NCBI RefSeq assembly: GCF_900091475.1
Contig: NZ_FMIB01000002.1
Span: 4,216,001 to 4,280,000 of the forward strand
Length of the DNA stretch: 64,000 bases
Reading direction: 5' to 3'
Source: Micromonospora chersina
GTDB taxonomy: Bacteria; Actinomycetota; Actinomycetes; Mycobacteriales; Micromonosporaceae
This document shows positions 1-9,799 of this stretch, piece after piece (the stretch's first letter is position 1; each line of letters begins with the position of its first letter). The translations under genes were made by a program, and so were the position numbers. The notes beneath the pieces were generated by a model. That model had not been told where the DNA came from. It ran no database searches and worked only from the letters and a program-made list of their open reading frames with translations.

Positions 1-329
1 GCCTCGGTCTCGGCCTGGGAGACCAGCAGCGCGTACGGGTAGCGGGACGGCAACCTGTCGAAGGGGACGGTGAGCAGCACCCGGTCCCGCTCGCGGACGG
101 TGAACCGCCTCGACGGCAGCCCGCGGGCGGCCAGCGGGGCGGCGACGCCGATCCGGTCCAGCACCTCCAGGGTGCCGGCGTGCACCACGGCGGCCCGTGA
201 GGTGACCGGCGGGGTGGCGAGCCGGTCCACCACTGTCGCGGTGACGCCGTGCCCCGCCAGGGTGGCGGCCACGGCCAGGCCGGTCGGCCCGGCACCCACC
301 ACGAGGACATCGGTGCGCTCGGGAAGCAT
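1..329 (-). CDS. FAD-dependent monooxygenase-type oxidoreductase, N-terminal part (runs off the window)
   Basis: This reading frame is open from an ATG at 329 to the window edge, so only about 109 N-terminal residues are present. Residues 8-16 (VLVVGAGPT) form a Rossmann FAD-binding glycine motif, followed by a second beta strand ending in TVVDR, the usual ribose-binding acidic position. A segment with VVHAGTLEVLDRIG is typical of aromatic-ring hydroxylase-like FAD monooxygenases (PheA/TfdB family). It is divergent from a TetR gene across a 104-bp gap that carries inverted repeats, so it is probably that regulator's target. The substrate cannot be told from this fragment. Confidence 0.8.
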   Translation of the reverse strand, partial: MLPERTDVLVVGAGPTGLAVAATLAGHGVTATVVDRLATPPVTSRAAVVHAGTLEVLDRIGVAAPLAARGLPSRRFTVRERDRVLLTVPFDRLPSRYPYALLVSQAETE

Positions 330-344
330 CGTCCCACCTCCAGC

Positions 345-420
345 TATGTCAACAACTGTTTGCCAACACTTGTTGACGACGGTAGGCGCGGCGCGGCTTC
401 TATGTCAACGCTTGTTGGCC
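345..420. promoter_or_regulatory. Divergent promoter with TetR-type inverted repeats
   Basis: The gap between the monooxygenase and the TetR gene has unusually low GC for this window. It holds GTCAACAA at 348-355 facing TTGTTGAC at 370-377, and a second half-symmetric element, GTCAACGCTTGTTGGC, at 404-419. On the minus strand TTGACA (complement of 403-408) lies 18 bp from TACCGT (complement of 379-384), a plausible promoter for the monooxygenase that overlaps both repeats. Inference: the repeats are operators for the adjacent TetR protein, acting on both genes. Confidence 0.6.
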
Positions 421-433
421 TACAGTTGTGGGC

Positions 434-1009
434 ATGACCGACACGGCACCCCGCGCCCGCCGCTCGGACGCCACCCGGGCCGCCATCCTGCGCGCCGCCC
501 GGGAGCGGTTCGCCGCCGACGGCTACGAGCGGGCCACCATCCGGGCCATCGCCGCCGAGGCCCGGATCGACCCGTCCATGGTGATGCGCTACTACGGCAG
601 CAAGGAGGGGCTCTTCGCCGCGGCCGCCGAGTTCGACCTGCGCCTGCCGGACCTGACCGCCGTGCCGCCGGACAACCTCGGCGAGACGCTGGTGCGGCAC
701 TTCCTCCGCCGCTGGGAGGGCGACGAGACGCTCGCCGCCCTGCTCCGGGCCGCCAGCACCAACCCGGGAGCGGCCGAGCGGATGCGCCTCCTCTTCGCCG
801 ACCAGCTCGCCGCGGCCGTGGCCGGCTTCGGCACCGACCCGGCGTCCACCGCCCGCCGGGCCGGCCTCGTGGCCAGCCAGACCCTCGGCCTGGCCTTCAC
901 CCGGTACATCGTCCGCCTGCCGCCGGTCGTGGAGATGACGCCGGACGAGCTCGTCGCCTGGGTCGCACCGACCCTCCAGCGCTACCTCACCGGCCGGCCC
1001 GAGAGCTGA
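434..1009 (+). CDS. TetR/AcrR-family transcriptional regulator
   Basis: The protein has 191 residues. The N-terminal 55 residues form the TetR helix-turn-helix: AILRAARERFAADGYERATI, then an A-x3-A-x-I recognition region ending in MRYYGSKEGLFAAA. The rest is a helical ligand-binding domain with the TetR_C pattern (TRYIVRLPPV near the end). I took the ATG at 434 because MTDTAPRARRSD leads naturally into the HTH; an in-frame GTG lies at 428. It is probably autoregulated and a repressor of the divergent flavin monooxygenase through the repeats between them. The ligand is unknown. Confidence 0.88.
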   Translation: MTDTAPRARRSDATRAAILRAARERFAADGYERATIRAIAAEARIDPSMVMRYYGSKEGLFAAAAEFDLRLPDLTAVPPDNLGETLVRHFLRRWEGDETLAALLRAASTNPGAAERMRLLFADQLAAAVAGFGTDPASTARRAGLVASQTLGLAFTRYIVRLPPVVEMTPDELVAWVAPTLQRYLTGRPES

Positions 1010-1032
1010 CCCACCCGGCCCGGAAACGGAAA

Positions 1033-1064
1033 GGTCCCCGCGGGCGACACGCCACGCGGGGACC
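1033..1064. terminator. Bidirectional terminator hairpin
   Basis: GGTCCCCGCG at 1033-1042 pairs exactly with CGCGGGGACC at 1055-1064 around a 12-nt loop. It lies between two convergent genes, so it can serve both. No U-tract is visible, which is common in high-GC actinobacteria. Confidence 0.7.
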
Positions 1065-1075
1065 GGCCGGCCGGG

Positions 1076-1978
1076 TCAGCCGTTGATGCTGCCCGGCTCG
1101 TCGCCCCGCACGACGGGGGCCCGGACCAGGTTGCCCCACTCGGTCCACGAGCCGTCGTAGTTGCGCACCCTCGGGAACCCGAGCAGGTGCTGCAGCACGA
1201 ACCAGGTGTGGCTGGACCGCTCGCCGATCCGGCAGTACGCCACCACGTCGTCGGACGGGCTCAGGCCGAGCTGGTCCTGATAGATGGCACGCAGCTCGTC
1301 GACCGGCTTGAAGGTGCCGTCGTCGTTGGCGGCGGCCTTCCACGGCTTGCTCAGCGCCCCCGGGATGTGCCCGCCGCGCAGCGCGCCCTCCTGCGGGTAC
1401 GCCGCCATGTGCAGCATCTCGCCCGTGTACTCCCCCGGCGACCGCACGTCGACGAGCGGCCGGCCGGCGGCCACGTGCGCCATCACCTCGTCGCGGAACG
1501 CCCGGATCGGCGCGTCGTTCCGCTCCGGCACCGGGTAGTCGGCGCGCGGCCGGGTCACCTTGTCCTTGGACATCTCGCGCCCCTCGGCGACCCACTTCAT
1601 CCGGCCGCCGTCGAGCAGCCGGACGTCGGCGTGCCCGAAGAGCTTGAACACCCAGAGGGCGTACGCGGCCCACCAGTTGAAGTTGTCGCCGTAGAAGACC
1701 ACCGTGTCGTCGCGGCCGATGCCCTTGGCGGCGCACAGCTCGGCGAAGCTCTTGGCGTCCAGGTAGTCCCGGCTCACCTGGTCGTTCAGCTCGGTGTGCC
1801 AGTCGACCTTCACGGCGCCGGGGATGTGGCCGGTGTCGTAGAGCAGGACGTCCTCGTCGGACTCGACCACCACGAGGCCCTCGTCGCCCAGGTGCTCGGC
1901 CAGCCACTCCGTGGTGACCAGGCGCTGCGGGTCGGCGTACGACTGGAAGTGCGGATTCGGATCACTCGGCACAGGCAT
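1076..1978 (-). CDS. Sulfurtransferase with two rhodanese domains
   Basis: The protein has 300 residues, normal for tandem rhodaneses of the thiosulfate sulfurtransferase/CysA2-SseA type. The N-terminal inactive domain covers about residues 15-140 ([16 protein letters not shown]) and the catalytic domain about 160-290. The active-site loop [12 protein letters not shown] starts at Cys249, the persulfide-carrying residue. I chose the ATG at 1978 because [11 protein letters not shown] begins at the conserved N-terminus; the longer open frame upstream is low-quality sequence. It probably supplies sulfane sulfur for thiolation or Fe-S reactions. SufE, a common partner, is encoded about 14 kb away and not adjacent. 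Confidence 0.9.
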   Translation of the reverse strand: MPVPSDPNPHFQSYADPQRLVTTEWLAEHLGDEGLVVVESDEDVLLYDTGHIPGAVKVDWHTELNDQVSRDYLDAKSFAELCAAKGIGRDDTVVFYGDNFNWWAAYALWVFKLFGHADVRLLDGGRMKWVAEGREMSKDKVTRPRADYPVPERNDAPIRAFRDEVMAHVAAGRPLVDVRSPGEYTGEMLHMAAYPQEGALRGGHIPGALSKPWKAAANDDGTFKPVDELRAIYQDQLGLSPSDDVVAYCRIGERSSHTWFVLQHLLGFPRVRNYDGSWTEWGNLVRAPVVRGDEPGSING

Positions 1979-2059
1979 GAGCCCCAAGGTACGCCGGATC
2001 GGCGGGTCGCGACCGGGCATCCCGCATCGGGGTCGCCGGAGGTGGCGGCCCACACACGA

Positions 2060-2093
2060 CCGGCCCACCACCCGGGCGAGGGTGGTGGGCCGG
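2060..2093. terminator. Terminator hairpin after the large secreted protein
   Basis: CCGGCCCACCACCC at 2060-2073 pairs perfectly with GGGTGGTGGGCCGG at 2080-2093 around a 6-nt loop. It lies 20 bp downstream of the minus-strand gene ending at 2113. Confidence 0.75.
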
Positions 2094-2112
2094 CCGGCTC
2101 GGTCGAGGGGCG

Positions 2113-5052
2113 TCAGCCCTGGACCACGAACCAGTAGTACGCGTAGTCCGAGCGGTTGCCCGCCTTGTCGACCGCGTACACCGAGATCGGGTACCAGCGC
2201 GCCTCGGTCGGCGTGAGGGTCACCGAGGCGGTGCCGTCGGCGCCCGCCGGGACGGTCACCTCGGGCCCGTTGTCGAACTGGTAGACGTACGTCTCCACGT
2301 CGGGCATGCGCGGGGCGAAGGTGAAGACGCCCGGCACACCCACCCCGCCGGCGGCCTCACCCGACGGGTAGGTCGTCGAGCTGACGGTCGGAGCGGTGCT
2401 GACCATGAAGGAGTAGGTGGCCTCCGGCGACAGCTCACCGGCGGCCGAGCGGGCCCGGACCGTCAGCGTGTTCCGGAAGCCCCGGTCCGGGGTGACGGTC
2501 AGCTCGGCGGCCGTGCCGTCGGTCACCGCCACGGTCTGCTCCGGCCCGTCGTTGAGCCGGTAGACGAACGCCACGGTGTCCGGCAGCTCGGAGTCGAAGC
2601 GGAAGCCACCGGCCACGCCGATCCCGCCCTGCGGGTCGTACTCGTTGTAGAGGTACGAGATGATCGTCGGCTTCGGCTCGCGGACGGTGAAGGCGTACTC
2701 GCGCGGCTGGGTCACCGTGCCGTCGCCGGTCTCGCCGCGCACGGTCAGCATCTGCCAGCCGGAGCGCTCGGGCGTCCAGGTGATCGAGGCGGTCCCGTCG
2801 GCCGCCGCGTCGATCGTCTTCTCCTCCTCGCCGTAGAAGGCGTAGTGGTACTTCACCACGTCCGGCCGCTGCGGCGTGACGGTGAAGACCCCGGCCACGC
2901 CGGGCAGGCCGCTGTTGGTGTCCTTCGGGTACTGCGCCGACGCGACAAGCGGCGCGTCGTTCACCAGGAAGGTGAACGTCCGCTCCGGGGACACGGTGCC
3001 GTCCGCGGTGACGCCGCGGGCGACCAGGGTGTGGGTGCCGCCCTGGTCGGGCGTCCAGCTGACCGTGGCGTAGCCGTTGCCGTCGGCGTCGACGCTCTGC
3101 TCGGCGCCGCCGTCGAAGCGGTAGCGGAAGGACACCGTCTCGGGCACCTCGGAGCTGAACCGGAACTCGCCGGCCTGGCCCGGCCCGCCGGCCCACCAGT
3201 TCGCGTTGTACGGGTCACCGGAGATGCCGGGCAGCAGGTCCCGCACGGTGAAGTACCAGGTCGCCGCCTCGGACTCGGTGCCGTCACGGCTGACGCTCCA
3301 CACCGCCAGATTGGTCCAGCCGGCCTCCTTCGGCGCCCAGGTCACCGACGCGGTGCCGTCGGCGTTCGCGGCTACCGTGGCCTCCTCGCCGTTGAACTGG
3401 TAGCGGTAGCTGACCGTGTCCGGCAGGCGCGGGGTGAAGGTGAAGACGCCGGGCACGCCCTGGCCGCCGCCGAAGCCGTACTCCTCGTAGACCGTGGCCG
3501 AGATCCTGGGCTCGGTGAGCAGCGTGAAGCTGCGCGTCGCGGTGGCCGTCACCCCGGCGGCGGTGAGGCTGGTGACGGAGAGCGTCCGGTAGCCGCCCCG
3601 GGTGGCGGTGACGGTGATCGAGGCGGTGCCGTCGGCGGCCGCGTCGACGGTCTGCTCCGGGTCGCCGTCGAGGCCGAAGCGGTAGCGCGCCACCCCGTCC
3701 ATCCGCGGCCGCACCTGGAAGGTCGTCGCCACCCCGACCTCGGTCAGGGTGCCGTCGACGATCGGCGACACGTCGCTGGCGCGGAAGTCGTACGTGGTGG
3801 TCGCCGACCGGTTGCCGGCCGCGTCGAGGCTCCACACGCGCAGGTAGTTGATGCCGGCCCGCGGGGTCACCGCGACGGTGGCCGTGCCGCCCGGCCGGTC
3901 CGCGGCAACCGACTTGTCGAGCTGGTCGTTCAGCGAGTAGCCGAAGCCGACCGCGTCGGCGGCGCCGTTGGCGCCGAAGGTGAACTCGCCGGCCAGGGCC
4001 GGCGGCCAGCCGTCCTGGGGGAAGTCCGTGGAGGTGACCGTCGGCGCCGTGGCGGGACCCTGGAAGTCGGTCCGGAAGTAGCAGACCGGGCTCCACTCGC
4101 CGGTGGCCCGGCTGTCCGCCGCGCGCATCTGCCAGGCGTACGTCCGGTCGTGCTGGAACAGGTCGTAGCTGAACCGGCCGACGGCGCGCTGGCCGTCCCA
4201 GGCGGTGTCGGTCCGCTCGATCCGGGCGTCCGGCTGGTCGACCGGCCAGAGCGCGACGGTCGCGGTGAGCTGGTCGGTGCCGCCGGAGTCGTTGCGGTCC
4301 TTGTCGTGCAGGATCGCCGACAGGCCCAGGTCGCCCCGGCGGACCAGCTGGTACGGCTCGGCCGTGGTGCAGGCCTTGCCGTTGGTCTGCGGATCGGTCG
4401 GCACGCCGGGCCGGAAGTTGTGGTCGACGGAGAGGCCGGCCCGGCTGGCGTACCTGCGGGCCAGCGTCGGGTCCGCCTCCACGGCGGCGGGCAGCCGCAG
4501 CGACAGGGTCAGCGTCGACAGGCCCTCGGCGAGCGCCTGGCGCAGCCCCTCGGTGGCGTCGAAGCCCACGTAGGGAGCGGGACACCTGGACTGGTCCGGC
4601 AGCCTTGTCGTGTCGATGCGGGCCAGGTCGGCCGGCGGCTTCAACCAGCTCGACTTGACCGTGTAGGGCGCGGTGCGCCACAGCTCGATCTCCGGGCGCT
4701 TCGCGCAGTCCGGCGCCGCGGTCTCCTTCACGTCGAGCTTGGCGGACTCGATGTCCGCCCCCCGGTAGCGGGAGATGTCGAAGGTGAAGTAGGCGCGTGA
4801 GGTGTGCGGGTGGCCCTCGCTGTCCGGCCACGTGCCGACGGGCACCTCACCGGCCCGGTCGATGTTGTTCTTGCTGGGCAGCCTGGAGTCGGTCCACGCC
4901 CAGGAGGTGTTGGTCTCGTAGCGCACGTCGTAGGCGGCGGCCGGCGCGGCGGTCGCGACGACCGTGCCGGCACCGACCACCATGGACAGGGCGGCGGCGA
5001 GCAGACTTCGGCCACCGGCGCGGGACGGATTTCGTGCAGGCATGAGGGTCAT
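2113..5052 (-). CDS. Large secreted protein: DNRLRE-type domain plus Ig-like repeats
   Basis: The protein has 979 residues. Residues 1-40 form a signal peptide: basic start, hydrophobic [18 protein letters not shown] and an APAAA cleavage site before YDVRY. Residues about 40-210 resemble the DNRLRE domain, with RAYFTFDIS and [12 protein letters not shown] marking a jelly-roll strand pattern. The rest is a chain of about 95-residue beta-sandwich modules, each with a form of [10 protein letters not shown] and ending in TYxFxV; at least six are recognisable. No catalytic motif or sorting signal is seen and it ends in VVQG. It is probably an extracellular adhesive or structural protein. The start at 5052 has AGGTGG upstream; an in-frame ATG at 5043 is an alternative. 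Confidence 0.82.
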   Translation of the reverse strand: MTLMPARNPSRAGGRSLLAAALSMVVGAGTVVATAAPAAAYDVRYETNTSWAWTDSRLPSKNNIDRAGEVPVGTWPDSEGHPHTSRAYFTFDISRYRGADIESAKLDVKETAAPDCAKRPEIELWRTAPYTVKSSWLKPPADLARIDTTRLPDQSRCPAPYVGFDATEGLRQALAEGLSTLTLSLRLPAAVEADPTLARRYASRAGLSVDHNFRPGVPTDPQTNGKACTTAEPYQLVRRGDLGLSAILHDKDRNDSGGTDQLTATVALWPVDQPDARIERTDTAWDGQRAVGRFSYDLFQHDRTYAWQMRAADSRATGEWSPVCYFRTDFQGPATAPTVTSTDFPQDGWPPALAGEFTFGANGAADAVGFGYSLNDQLDKSVAADRPGGTATVAVTPRAGINYLRVWSLDAAGNRSATTTYDFRASDVSPIVDGTLTEVGVATTFQVRPRMDGVARYRFGLDGDPEQTVDAAADGTASITVTATRGGYRTLSVTSLTAAGVTATATRSFTLLTEPRISATVYEEYGFGGGQGVPGVFTFTPRLPDTVSYRYQFNGEEATVAANADGTASVTWAPKEAGWTNLAVWSVSRDGTESEAATWYFTVRDLLPGISGDPYNANWWAGGPGQAGEFRFSSEVPETVSFRYRFDGGAEQSVDADGNGYATVSWTPDQGGTHTLVARGVTADGTVSPERTFTFLVNDAPLVASAQYPKDTNSGLPGVAGVFTVTPQRPDVVKYHYAFYGEEEKTIDAAADGTASITWTPERSGWQMLTVRGETGDGTVTQPREYAFTVREPKPTIISYLYNEYDPQGGIGVAGGFRFDSELPDTVAFVYRLNDGPEQTVAVTDGTAAELTVTPDRGFRNTLTVRARSAAGELSPEATYSFMVSTAPTVSSTTYPSGEAAGGVGVPGVFTFAPRMPDVETYVYQFDNGPEVTVPAGADGTASVTLTPTEARWYPISVYAVDKAGNRSDYAYYWFVVQG

Positions 5053-5239
5053 CCCTCATCCACCTTTCCCCGATTTCACCCCGGACACGATCGCCGGGGG
5101 CAGCGGATGCTATCCGGCGGGGAAGACATTCGGCGATCCCGATTCCGACGCGGCACCCCACATTGGACGTGCCGGCGTGCAGATTCACCCGTTGGGCCGG
5201 TCGGCACGCCGGCCGATCGTCGGTCGGGAGGGTCGCCGG

Positions 5240-5686
5240 TCAGGCGCGGCGGTGCACCAGCCGGCCGGCCACCACGGTGGCCAGGCAGGTGCCGTCGGCG
5301 CCGAAGACGGCCACGTCGGCCCGGCCGCCGACCACCAGTGCCGGCGGGCGGGCGGCGGGCAGCACCGCCACGTCGTTGCGCGCGGCGGCGGCCCGCAGCG
5401 CCGGGTCCGTGACATGGTCGGCGAGCACCGCGGCGGCCCCGAGCCGGAACAGGGCGTGCACCCGCTCGCGCGGCGTCGGCGCGGGCGGCAGGGGCCCGTC
5501 GTGCACCAGCGCCGGCCCGAGGGTGCCGGCCCACCGCCGCACCCGCACCTCGGGGTACGCCCCGGTCAGCTCCTCCAGCGGCGCGACGGCCTCGACCCGG
5601 TCGCCGGTCACCAGGACGGCGTGCCCCGGCCGGGGCTCGTCGTCGAGGGTGAGCCGCAGCAGGGACGCGGCGTGCAGGGTCCGCAC
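5240..5686 (-). CDS. Imidazolonepropionase-like (HutI-type composite domain) protein
   Basis: The protein has 148 residues. Its beta-rich N-terminus (TLHAASLLRL) and C-terminal GGRADVAVFGADGTCLATVVAGRLVHRR match the composite beta domain that flanks amidohydrolase barrels, but the barrel and its metal ligands are absent. This short stand-alone form is often labelled imidazolonepropionase-like in actinomycetes. The GTG at 5686 was chosen because it lies 2 bp after the SGNH hydrolase stop, which implies translational coupling; upstream residues in the same frame are antisense-like filler. Its function is unknown and a catalytic role is unlikely without the barrel. Confidence 0.65.
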   Translation of the reverse strand: MRTLHAASLLRLTLDDEPRPGHAVLVTGDRVEAVAPLEELTGAYPEVRVRRWAGTLGPALVHDGPLPPAPTPRERVHALFRLGAAAVLADHVTDPALRAAAARNDVAVLPAARPPALVVGGRADVAVFGADGTCLATVVAGRLVHRRA

Positions 5687-5688
5687 CG

Positions 5689-6456
5689 TCAGTCGGTGAT
5701 CGGCCCGAGCACCGGTCGCTTGGCGGTGACGAAGTCGCCGGAGGAACGGCCGGTGAGCCGGCGCTTGAGCCACGGGGCCAGGTGCTGGCCGGCCCAGCGC
5801 AGGTCGGCCGCCCGGGCGGCCAGCCAGGGGGTGGGGGCCGGGTGCGGCGGCACCATCAGCCACTCCTCGTCACAGCCCACGCCGAGCGCGCTGAGCACCT
5901 GCCCGGCGACCCGCCGGTGCCCGGCCGCCGACAGGTGCAGCCGGTCGGTGCTCCAGAGCATCGGGTTGAGGTAGGTGGCGTCGGCGTACAGGTCGACGAG
6001 GATGGCGCCGTGCCGCTCGGCGACCTCGCCGACCACCCGGTTGAGCAGGGTCACCCGGGGAGCCACCAGCCGCTGCCCGGGCAGCCGGGCCATCACGTCG
6101 GCGAACCGGAACAGCACCACGTCGGCGCCGCTGGAGCGCAGCCGGCCGACCACCGCGTCGAAGCGCGGCACGAAGGAATCCGGGTCGAAGGTGCGGCGCA
6201 GCACGTCGTTGCCGCCGGCCGCGAAGCTGATCAGATCGGGCTTCATGGCCAGCGCGGCCGGCACCTGCTCGGCCACGACGTTCGGGAACAGACGGCCCCG
6301 GATGGCCAGGTTGGCGTACCCGAAATCCGGGCCGGCCTCGGCGGCGAGCCGGGTGGCGACCAGGTCGGCCCAGCCCCGGTAGGTGCCGTCCGGGTACGCG
6401 TCGTCCATCCCCTCGGTGAAGCTGTCGCCCACCGCCACGAAGTTGCGCCAGCGCAC
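5689..6456 (-). CDS. SGNH/GDSL-family hydrolase
   Basis: The protein has 255 residues. The SGNH blocks are visible: GDSF near residue 10 (nucleophile Ser), a Gly block near GYANLAIRGR, AGGND with the oxyanion Asn, and DRLHLSAAGHR carrying the catalytic Asp and His. The GTG at 6456 starts directly before the conserved RWRNFVAVGDSF and has GGGAGG 4-5 bases upstream. There is no signal peptide, so a cytoplasmic esterase/lipase-like role is likely; the substrate is unknown. The next gene begins 2 bp after its stop. Confidence 0.9.
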   Translation of the reverse strand: MRWRNFVAVGDSFTEGMDDAYPDGTYRGWADLVATRLAAEAGPDFGYANLAIRGRLFPNVVAEQVPAALAMKPDLISFAAGGNDVLRRTFDPDSFVPRFDAVVGRLRSSGADVVLFRFADVMARLPGQRLVAPRVTLLNRVVGEVAERHGAILVDLYADATYLNPMLWSTDRLHLSAAGHRRVAGQVLSALGVGCDEEWLMVPPHPAPTPWLAARAADLRWAGQHLAPWLKRRLTGRSSGDFVTAKRPVLGPITD

Positions 6457-6555
6457 TGCGCCTCCCTCTGACCGACCCGCAGAGCTGCGTCGGCCAGTCT
6501 CGCACCGACCGGCCGCCCACCGCCCAACCCCCGCGCCGGACGTGGCGGAGGTCAT

Positions 6556-6571
6556 CGGGACAAATGTCCCG
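6556..6571. promoter_or_regulatory. 16-bp palindromic operator-like site
   Basis: CGGGACAAATGTCCCG is a perfect inverted repeat with two central bases. It lies between the divergent SGNH hydrolase and protease-like genes. The core GGGAC-N4-GTCCC resembles the DosR/DevR dormancy box. That link is inference, as no response regulator is encoded nearby. Confidence 0.5.
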
Positions 6572-6692
6572 CTTGATGGATCCGGGGCAGAAACCGCCCT
6601 GCGGATTGTGGATGATGTTGCCCGTCATCCGGTCCGGGGGCGGGAGGCGCCCGCCGCCGCGGCTGCCCACCGACGGCGCGAACGAGGCACGC

Positions 6693-8234
6693 ATGACCCA
6701 GGGACATCCGGCCGCCCACCCGGGCGACGGTCAGCCGCACCCGCCGGTCCAGGCGTACCCGGCCGCACCGCCGGGCTTTCCCGCCGCACCCGGCTACCGG
6801 CCCCCGGGGGCGTACCCGGTCGGTCCGGGGCAGCCGGGGTTCGGGCCGTACCCGCCGGTCCCGCCGCCGCGGCCGAAGTCCCGGCGCGGCCTCTGGATCG
6901 GGATCGGCGCCGGGGTGCTGGTGCTGACCCTCTGCGCCGGCACGGCCGTCGGCGTGGGGGTCGGGCTGAGCGAGCGCGGCGAGGACGCGGCCCCGAAGGC
7001 CGCCGCCGCGGCCAACGGGGTGACCGTCACCCAGCAGGAACTGGACGACCTGCTGGCCCGGCACAGCAAGGCCCTCGCCGACAAGGACCTTAAGGCTTAC
7101 CTGGCCCCGTTCGACCCGGCCCGCAAGGACCTGGTCGCCGGGCAGACCCGGCTCTTCACCAACCTGGGCAAGCTGCCCCTCGCCGTCGGCCGGTACCGCA
7201 CCGTCGCCCAGCAGGGCCGCACCACCGACAGCTTCGGCCGCGGGGTCAGCTTCCAGCTCGACGTGTCCTTCGTGCACCAGTTCGAGGGGTACGACCTCAC
7301 CCCGGTCGCCGAGTGGTACCGCTGGACCGTCGTCCGCGAGACCCGGGGCGCACCGCTCAAGGTCACCGCGGTCACCGGGGCGCCCGCCGCGCTGGGCAAC
7401 TCGAAGACCGTCTACTACCCCGGCCCCTGGGACAAGTGGGGCGACATCCACGTCGAGCGCACCGCGCACACCCTCGTCATCACGGACGCCGCGCTGGCCG
7501 CCGAGGCGAAGCGGTACGCGCGGGTCGCCGAGGCGGCGGTGGCCGACGACTTCGCCGCCTGGCAGGCGGGCGGGGTGACCGCCGACATCCCGAAGGGCTT
7601 CGTCATCAGCCTCGTCAAGGGGAAGGCGGACCTCGGCTCGCTCTACCGGGTCAACAAGGAGGAGACCACCGAGGCCGGTGTCTCGATCGGCATGGTCTCC
7701 ACCGAGCGGCAGAACGGTGTCGACATCGGTGGCAGTCGGATCGTCGTCGACGTGGGCGACCGGTCGTTCTTCGCCCCCGGCGACACGAAGGGTCCGCGCG
7801 AGATCTTCCGGCACGAGGTGGGCCACTCGCTGGTCGCCAGCCTGGAGGACGCCGACAAGCAGGACTTCTTCGACGGCATCGAGAACTGGATCGTGGAGGG
7901 CTTCGCCGAGTACCTGGCCCACCGGGGCGAGCCGCTGCGCGCCAGCGACCGCACCGCCCAGGCCCGGTCACTCGTCCGCTCCGGCGACTGGGACGGGACG
8001 CTGCCGAGCAACGTCGACTGGGACTCCCCGGGGCGGGTCAGCTTCCACTACTGGCTCGGACACGCGGCGATGACCCACCTGGCGGAGAAGTACGGCGAGC
8101 AGAAGCTGTTCCAGTTCGTGACCGCCCGCTACCGGGGTGCCACCGCCGACCAGGCCAGCCAGCAGGTGCTCGGCATCCCGCTGGCCCAGTTCCAGTCCGG
8201 CTGGACGGCGTACGTGCGGGCGCAGGCGCGGTGA
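6693..8234 (+). CDS. Membrane-anchored gluzincin-type metallopeptidase-like protein
   Basis: The protein has 513 residues. Residues 1-65 are Pro/Gly/Tyr-rich and cytoplasmic. One membrane helix (about residues 70-95, LWIGIGAGVLVLTLCAG) follows a basic PKSRR. Residues 110-250 form an NTF2-like or beta-rich region. The C-terminus carries HEVGH at 374-378 and, 24 residues on, VEGFAEY with Glu402 as likely third zinc ligand, matching the peptidase MA/gluzincin layout. The ATG at 6693 starts the Pro-rich head MTQGHPAAHP. The next gene, 22 bp downstream, has the same head-plus-helix architecture and is probably co-transcribed. A protease role outside the membrane is inferred. Confidence 0.78.
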   Translation: MTQGHPAAHPGDGQPHPPVQAYPAAPPGFPAAPGYRPPGAYPVGPGQPGFGPYPPVPPPRPKSRRGLWIGIGAGVLVLTLCAGTAVGVGVGLSERGEDAAPKAAAAANGVTVTQQELDDLLARHSKALADKDLKAYLAPFDPARKDLVAGQTRLFTNLGKLPLAVGRYRTVAQQGRTTDSFGRGVSFQLDVSFVHQFEGYDLTPVAEWYRWTVVRETRGAPLKVTAVTGAPAALGNSKTVYYPGPWDKWGDIHVERTAHTLVITDAALAAEAKRYARVAEAAVADDFAAWQAGGVTADIPKGFVISLVKGKADLGSLYRVNKEETTEAGVSIGMVSTERQNGVDIGGSRIVVDVGDRSFFAPGDTKGPREIFRHEVGHSLVASLEDADKQDFFDGIENWIVEGFAEYLAHRGEPLRASDRTAQARSLVRSGDWDGTLPSNVDWDSPGRVSFHYWLGHAAMTHLAEKYGEQKLFQFVTARYRGATADQASQQVLGIPLAQFQSGWTAYVRAQAR

Positions 8235-8256
8235 ACGGGACCCCGAGGAGCGCACG

Positions 8257-9759
8257 ATGACGAACCCGCAGTCCCCCTGGCAGCCGCAGCCCGGGGCGCA
8301 GGTCCCGCCGCCGGTCCAGGGCGGGCACCCGGGCTGGCCGCCGGCCCCGCAGGCCGGTCAGCCGGCGTACCCCGTGGCCGGTCAGCCGGCGTACCCGCCG
8401 CAGGGTTGGCCGGGGGCGGCGCCGCAGCCGCCGGCGGCCCGTAAGCGGCGCGGGCGTCTCGCGCTGCTGATCGCCGGTGGGCTGGTGGCCGTGCTGGCCG
8501 TCGGGGCCGGCACCGCCTGGGGCGTCTCCCGGCTGGTCAGCGGCGGCTCGGGCGACGACGGCGAGCTGGCGACCGCCTGGGTGCTGGACTTCCCCGAGCG
8601 GCAGGACACCGGCCTGACCACCTACGACCAGCAGGACATGTTCGGCGCCTGGCTGGCCGGTGACACGGTGGTCCGGGCGCAGGGCGACGGGCTGCTCGCC
8701 TACCGGCTCTCCGACGGCGGGCAGGCGTGGGGCGCGCCCGCACCGGAGGGCACCTCGCTCTGCGTCGCCGCGCAGGCGGTGACCGAGGGCCGGGGCGCGG
8801 TGGCGGCCGGCTCCGACCGGTCCTGCGACACCGTCGCCGGCTTCGACCTGGCCAGCGGCAAGCTGACCTGGCAGGCGAAGTTCCCGGCGCCGGCCCGCGA
8901 GGGCCGGGACGCCCTGGCCGCGCCGGACCTCTCCGTCGCCGGCCAGCAGGTGATCGTCCGCTCCGGCGACACGATGATCGGGTTCTCCCTCGCCGACGGG
9001 AAGCAGTTGTGGCGCACCACCGGAGAGAAGCTGCTGCCGGGGCGCGGCTGCGGGTTCAAGGACATGCGGGCCGCCGCCGACCTGGTCGTGGTCACCTACG
9101 GCTGCTCGATCGGCGGTGAGGTCGACGGCGTCGACCCGGCGACCGGCAAGGTGCGGTGGCGGCAGCGGCTGCCCGAGACGAAGGTCACCGACGGCGTGCT
9201 GAGCGTGCGGCCGCTCATCAGCCTGCCCGGGCTGGGGCACGAGAGCTACACCGTGCGGGACCCGCGGACCGGCCGGCAGACCGGCTCGTTCACCGACCCG
9301 GTCGACGGCACCGAACTGTGGGACGTGCCGCCCAACCGGTCCAACGCGATCGACGGCCCGGCCGTCTACCAGTTCCTCGCCGACGACGACACGCTCTACT
9401 ACCCGACGTTCCCGAAGAACGTGCCGAACTCGGGCCGGTCGGCCAACCAGATCATCGCCATCGACCTGGCCACCGGCAAGCGGCGCTGGGTCTCGTCGGG
9501 GCACAGCGCCAGCAAGGTCGAACTGATCCGCCGGGACGAGCAGGGCCTGCTGGCCTGGGAGACCGGCGACCGGCGGAAGCTGCCGCCCCGGCTGGTCCGC
9601 ATCGACCCCGCCACCGGCACGGTCAGCCCGGTGGCGAAGGGGCCGCTGTCGGCCGGCTTCGAGGGCGAGGAGGCCAAGGTCATGGAGCGGGACGGGGTCG
9701 TCGTGATCGTGCCCTGGAAGCACGTCGTGGCCGACCGGGCGATCACCGTGCTGCGCTGA
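8257..9759 (+). CDS. Membrane-anchored PQQ-like beta-propeller protein
   Basis: The protein has 500 residues. A proline-rich cytoplasmic head contains two copies of GQPAYP, then RKRRGR and a single membrane helix (LALLIAGGLVAVLAVGAGTA). The extracytoplasmic part has repeated PQQ/quinoprotein-like blades such as DLASGKLTWQAKF, LADGKQLWRTTG, DPATGKVRWRQR and DLATGKRRWVS. It lacks the catalytic residues of quinoprotein dehydrogenases, so a scaffold or binding role is likelier than an enzyme. The start ATG at 8257 has GAGGAG 6 bases upstream. It probably forms an operon with the preceding metallopeptidase-like gene. Confidence 0.82.
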   Translation: MTNPQSPWQPQPGAQVPPPVQGGHPGWPPAPQAGQPAYPVAGQPAYPPQGWPGAAPQPPAARKRRGRLALLIAGGLVAVLAVGAGTAWGVSRLVSGGSGDDGELATAWVLDFPERQDTGLTTYDQQDMFGAWLAGDTVVRAQGDGLLAYRLSDGGQAWGAPAPEGTSLCVAAQAVTEGRGAVAAGSDRSCDTVAGFDLASGKLTWQAKFPAPAREGRDALAAPDLSVAGQQVIVRSGDTMIGFSLADGKQLWRTTGEKLLPGRGCGFKDMRAAADLVVVTYGCSIGGEVDGVDPATGKVRWRQRLPETKVTDGVLSVRPLISLPGLGHESYTVRDPRTGRQTGSFTDPVDGTELWDVPPNRSNAIDGPAVYQFLADDDTLYYPTFPKNVPNSGRSANQIIAIDLATGKRRWVSSGHSASKVELIRRDEQGLLAWETGDRRKLPPRLVRIDPATGTVSPVAKGPLSAGFEGEEAKVMERDGVVVIVPWKHVVADRAITVLR

Positions 9760-9799
9760 GCCGGGGCGGGCCGGTGGCCCGCCCCGTCCACACACGACG

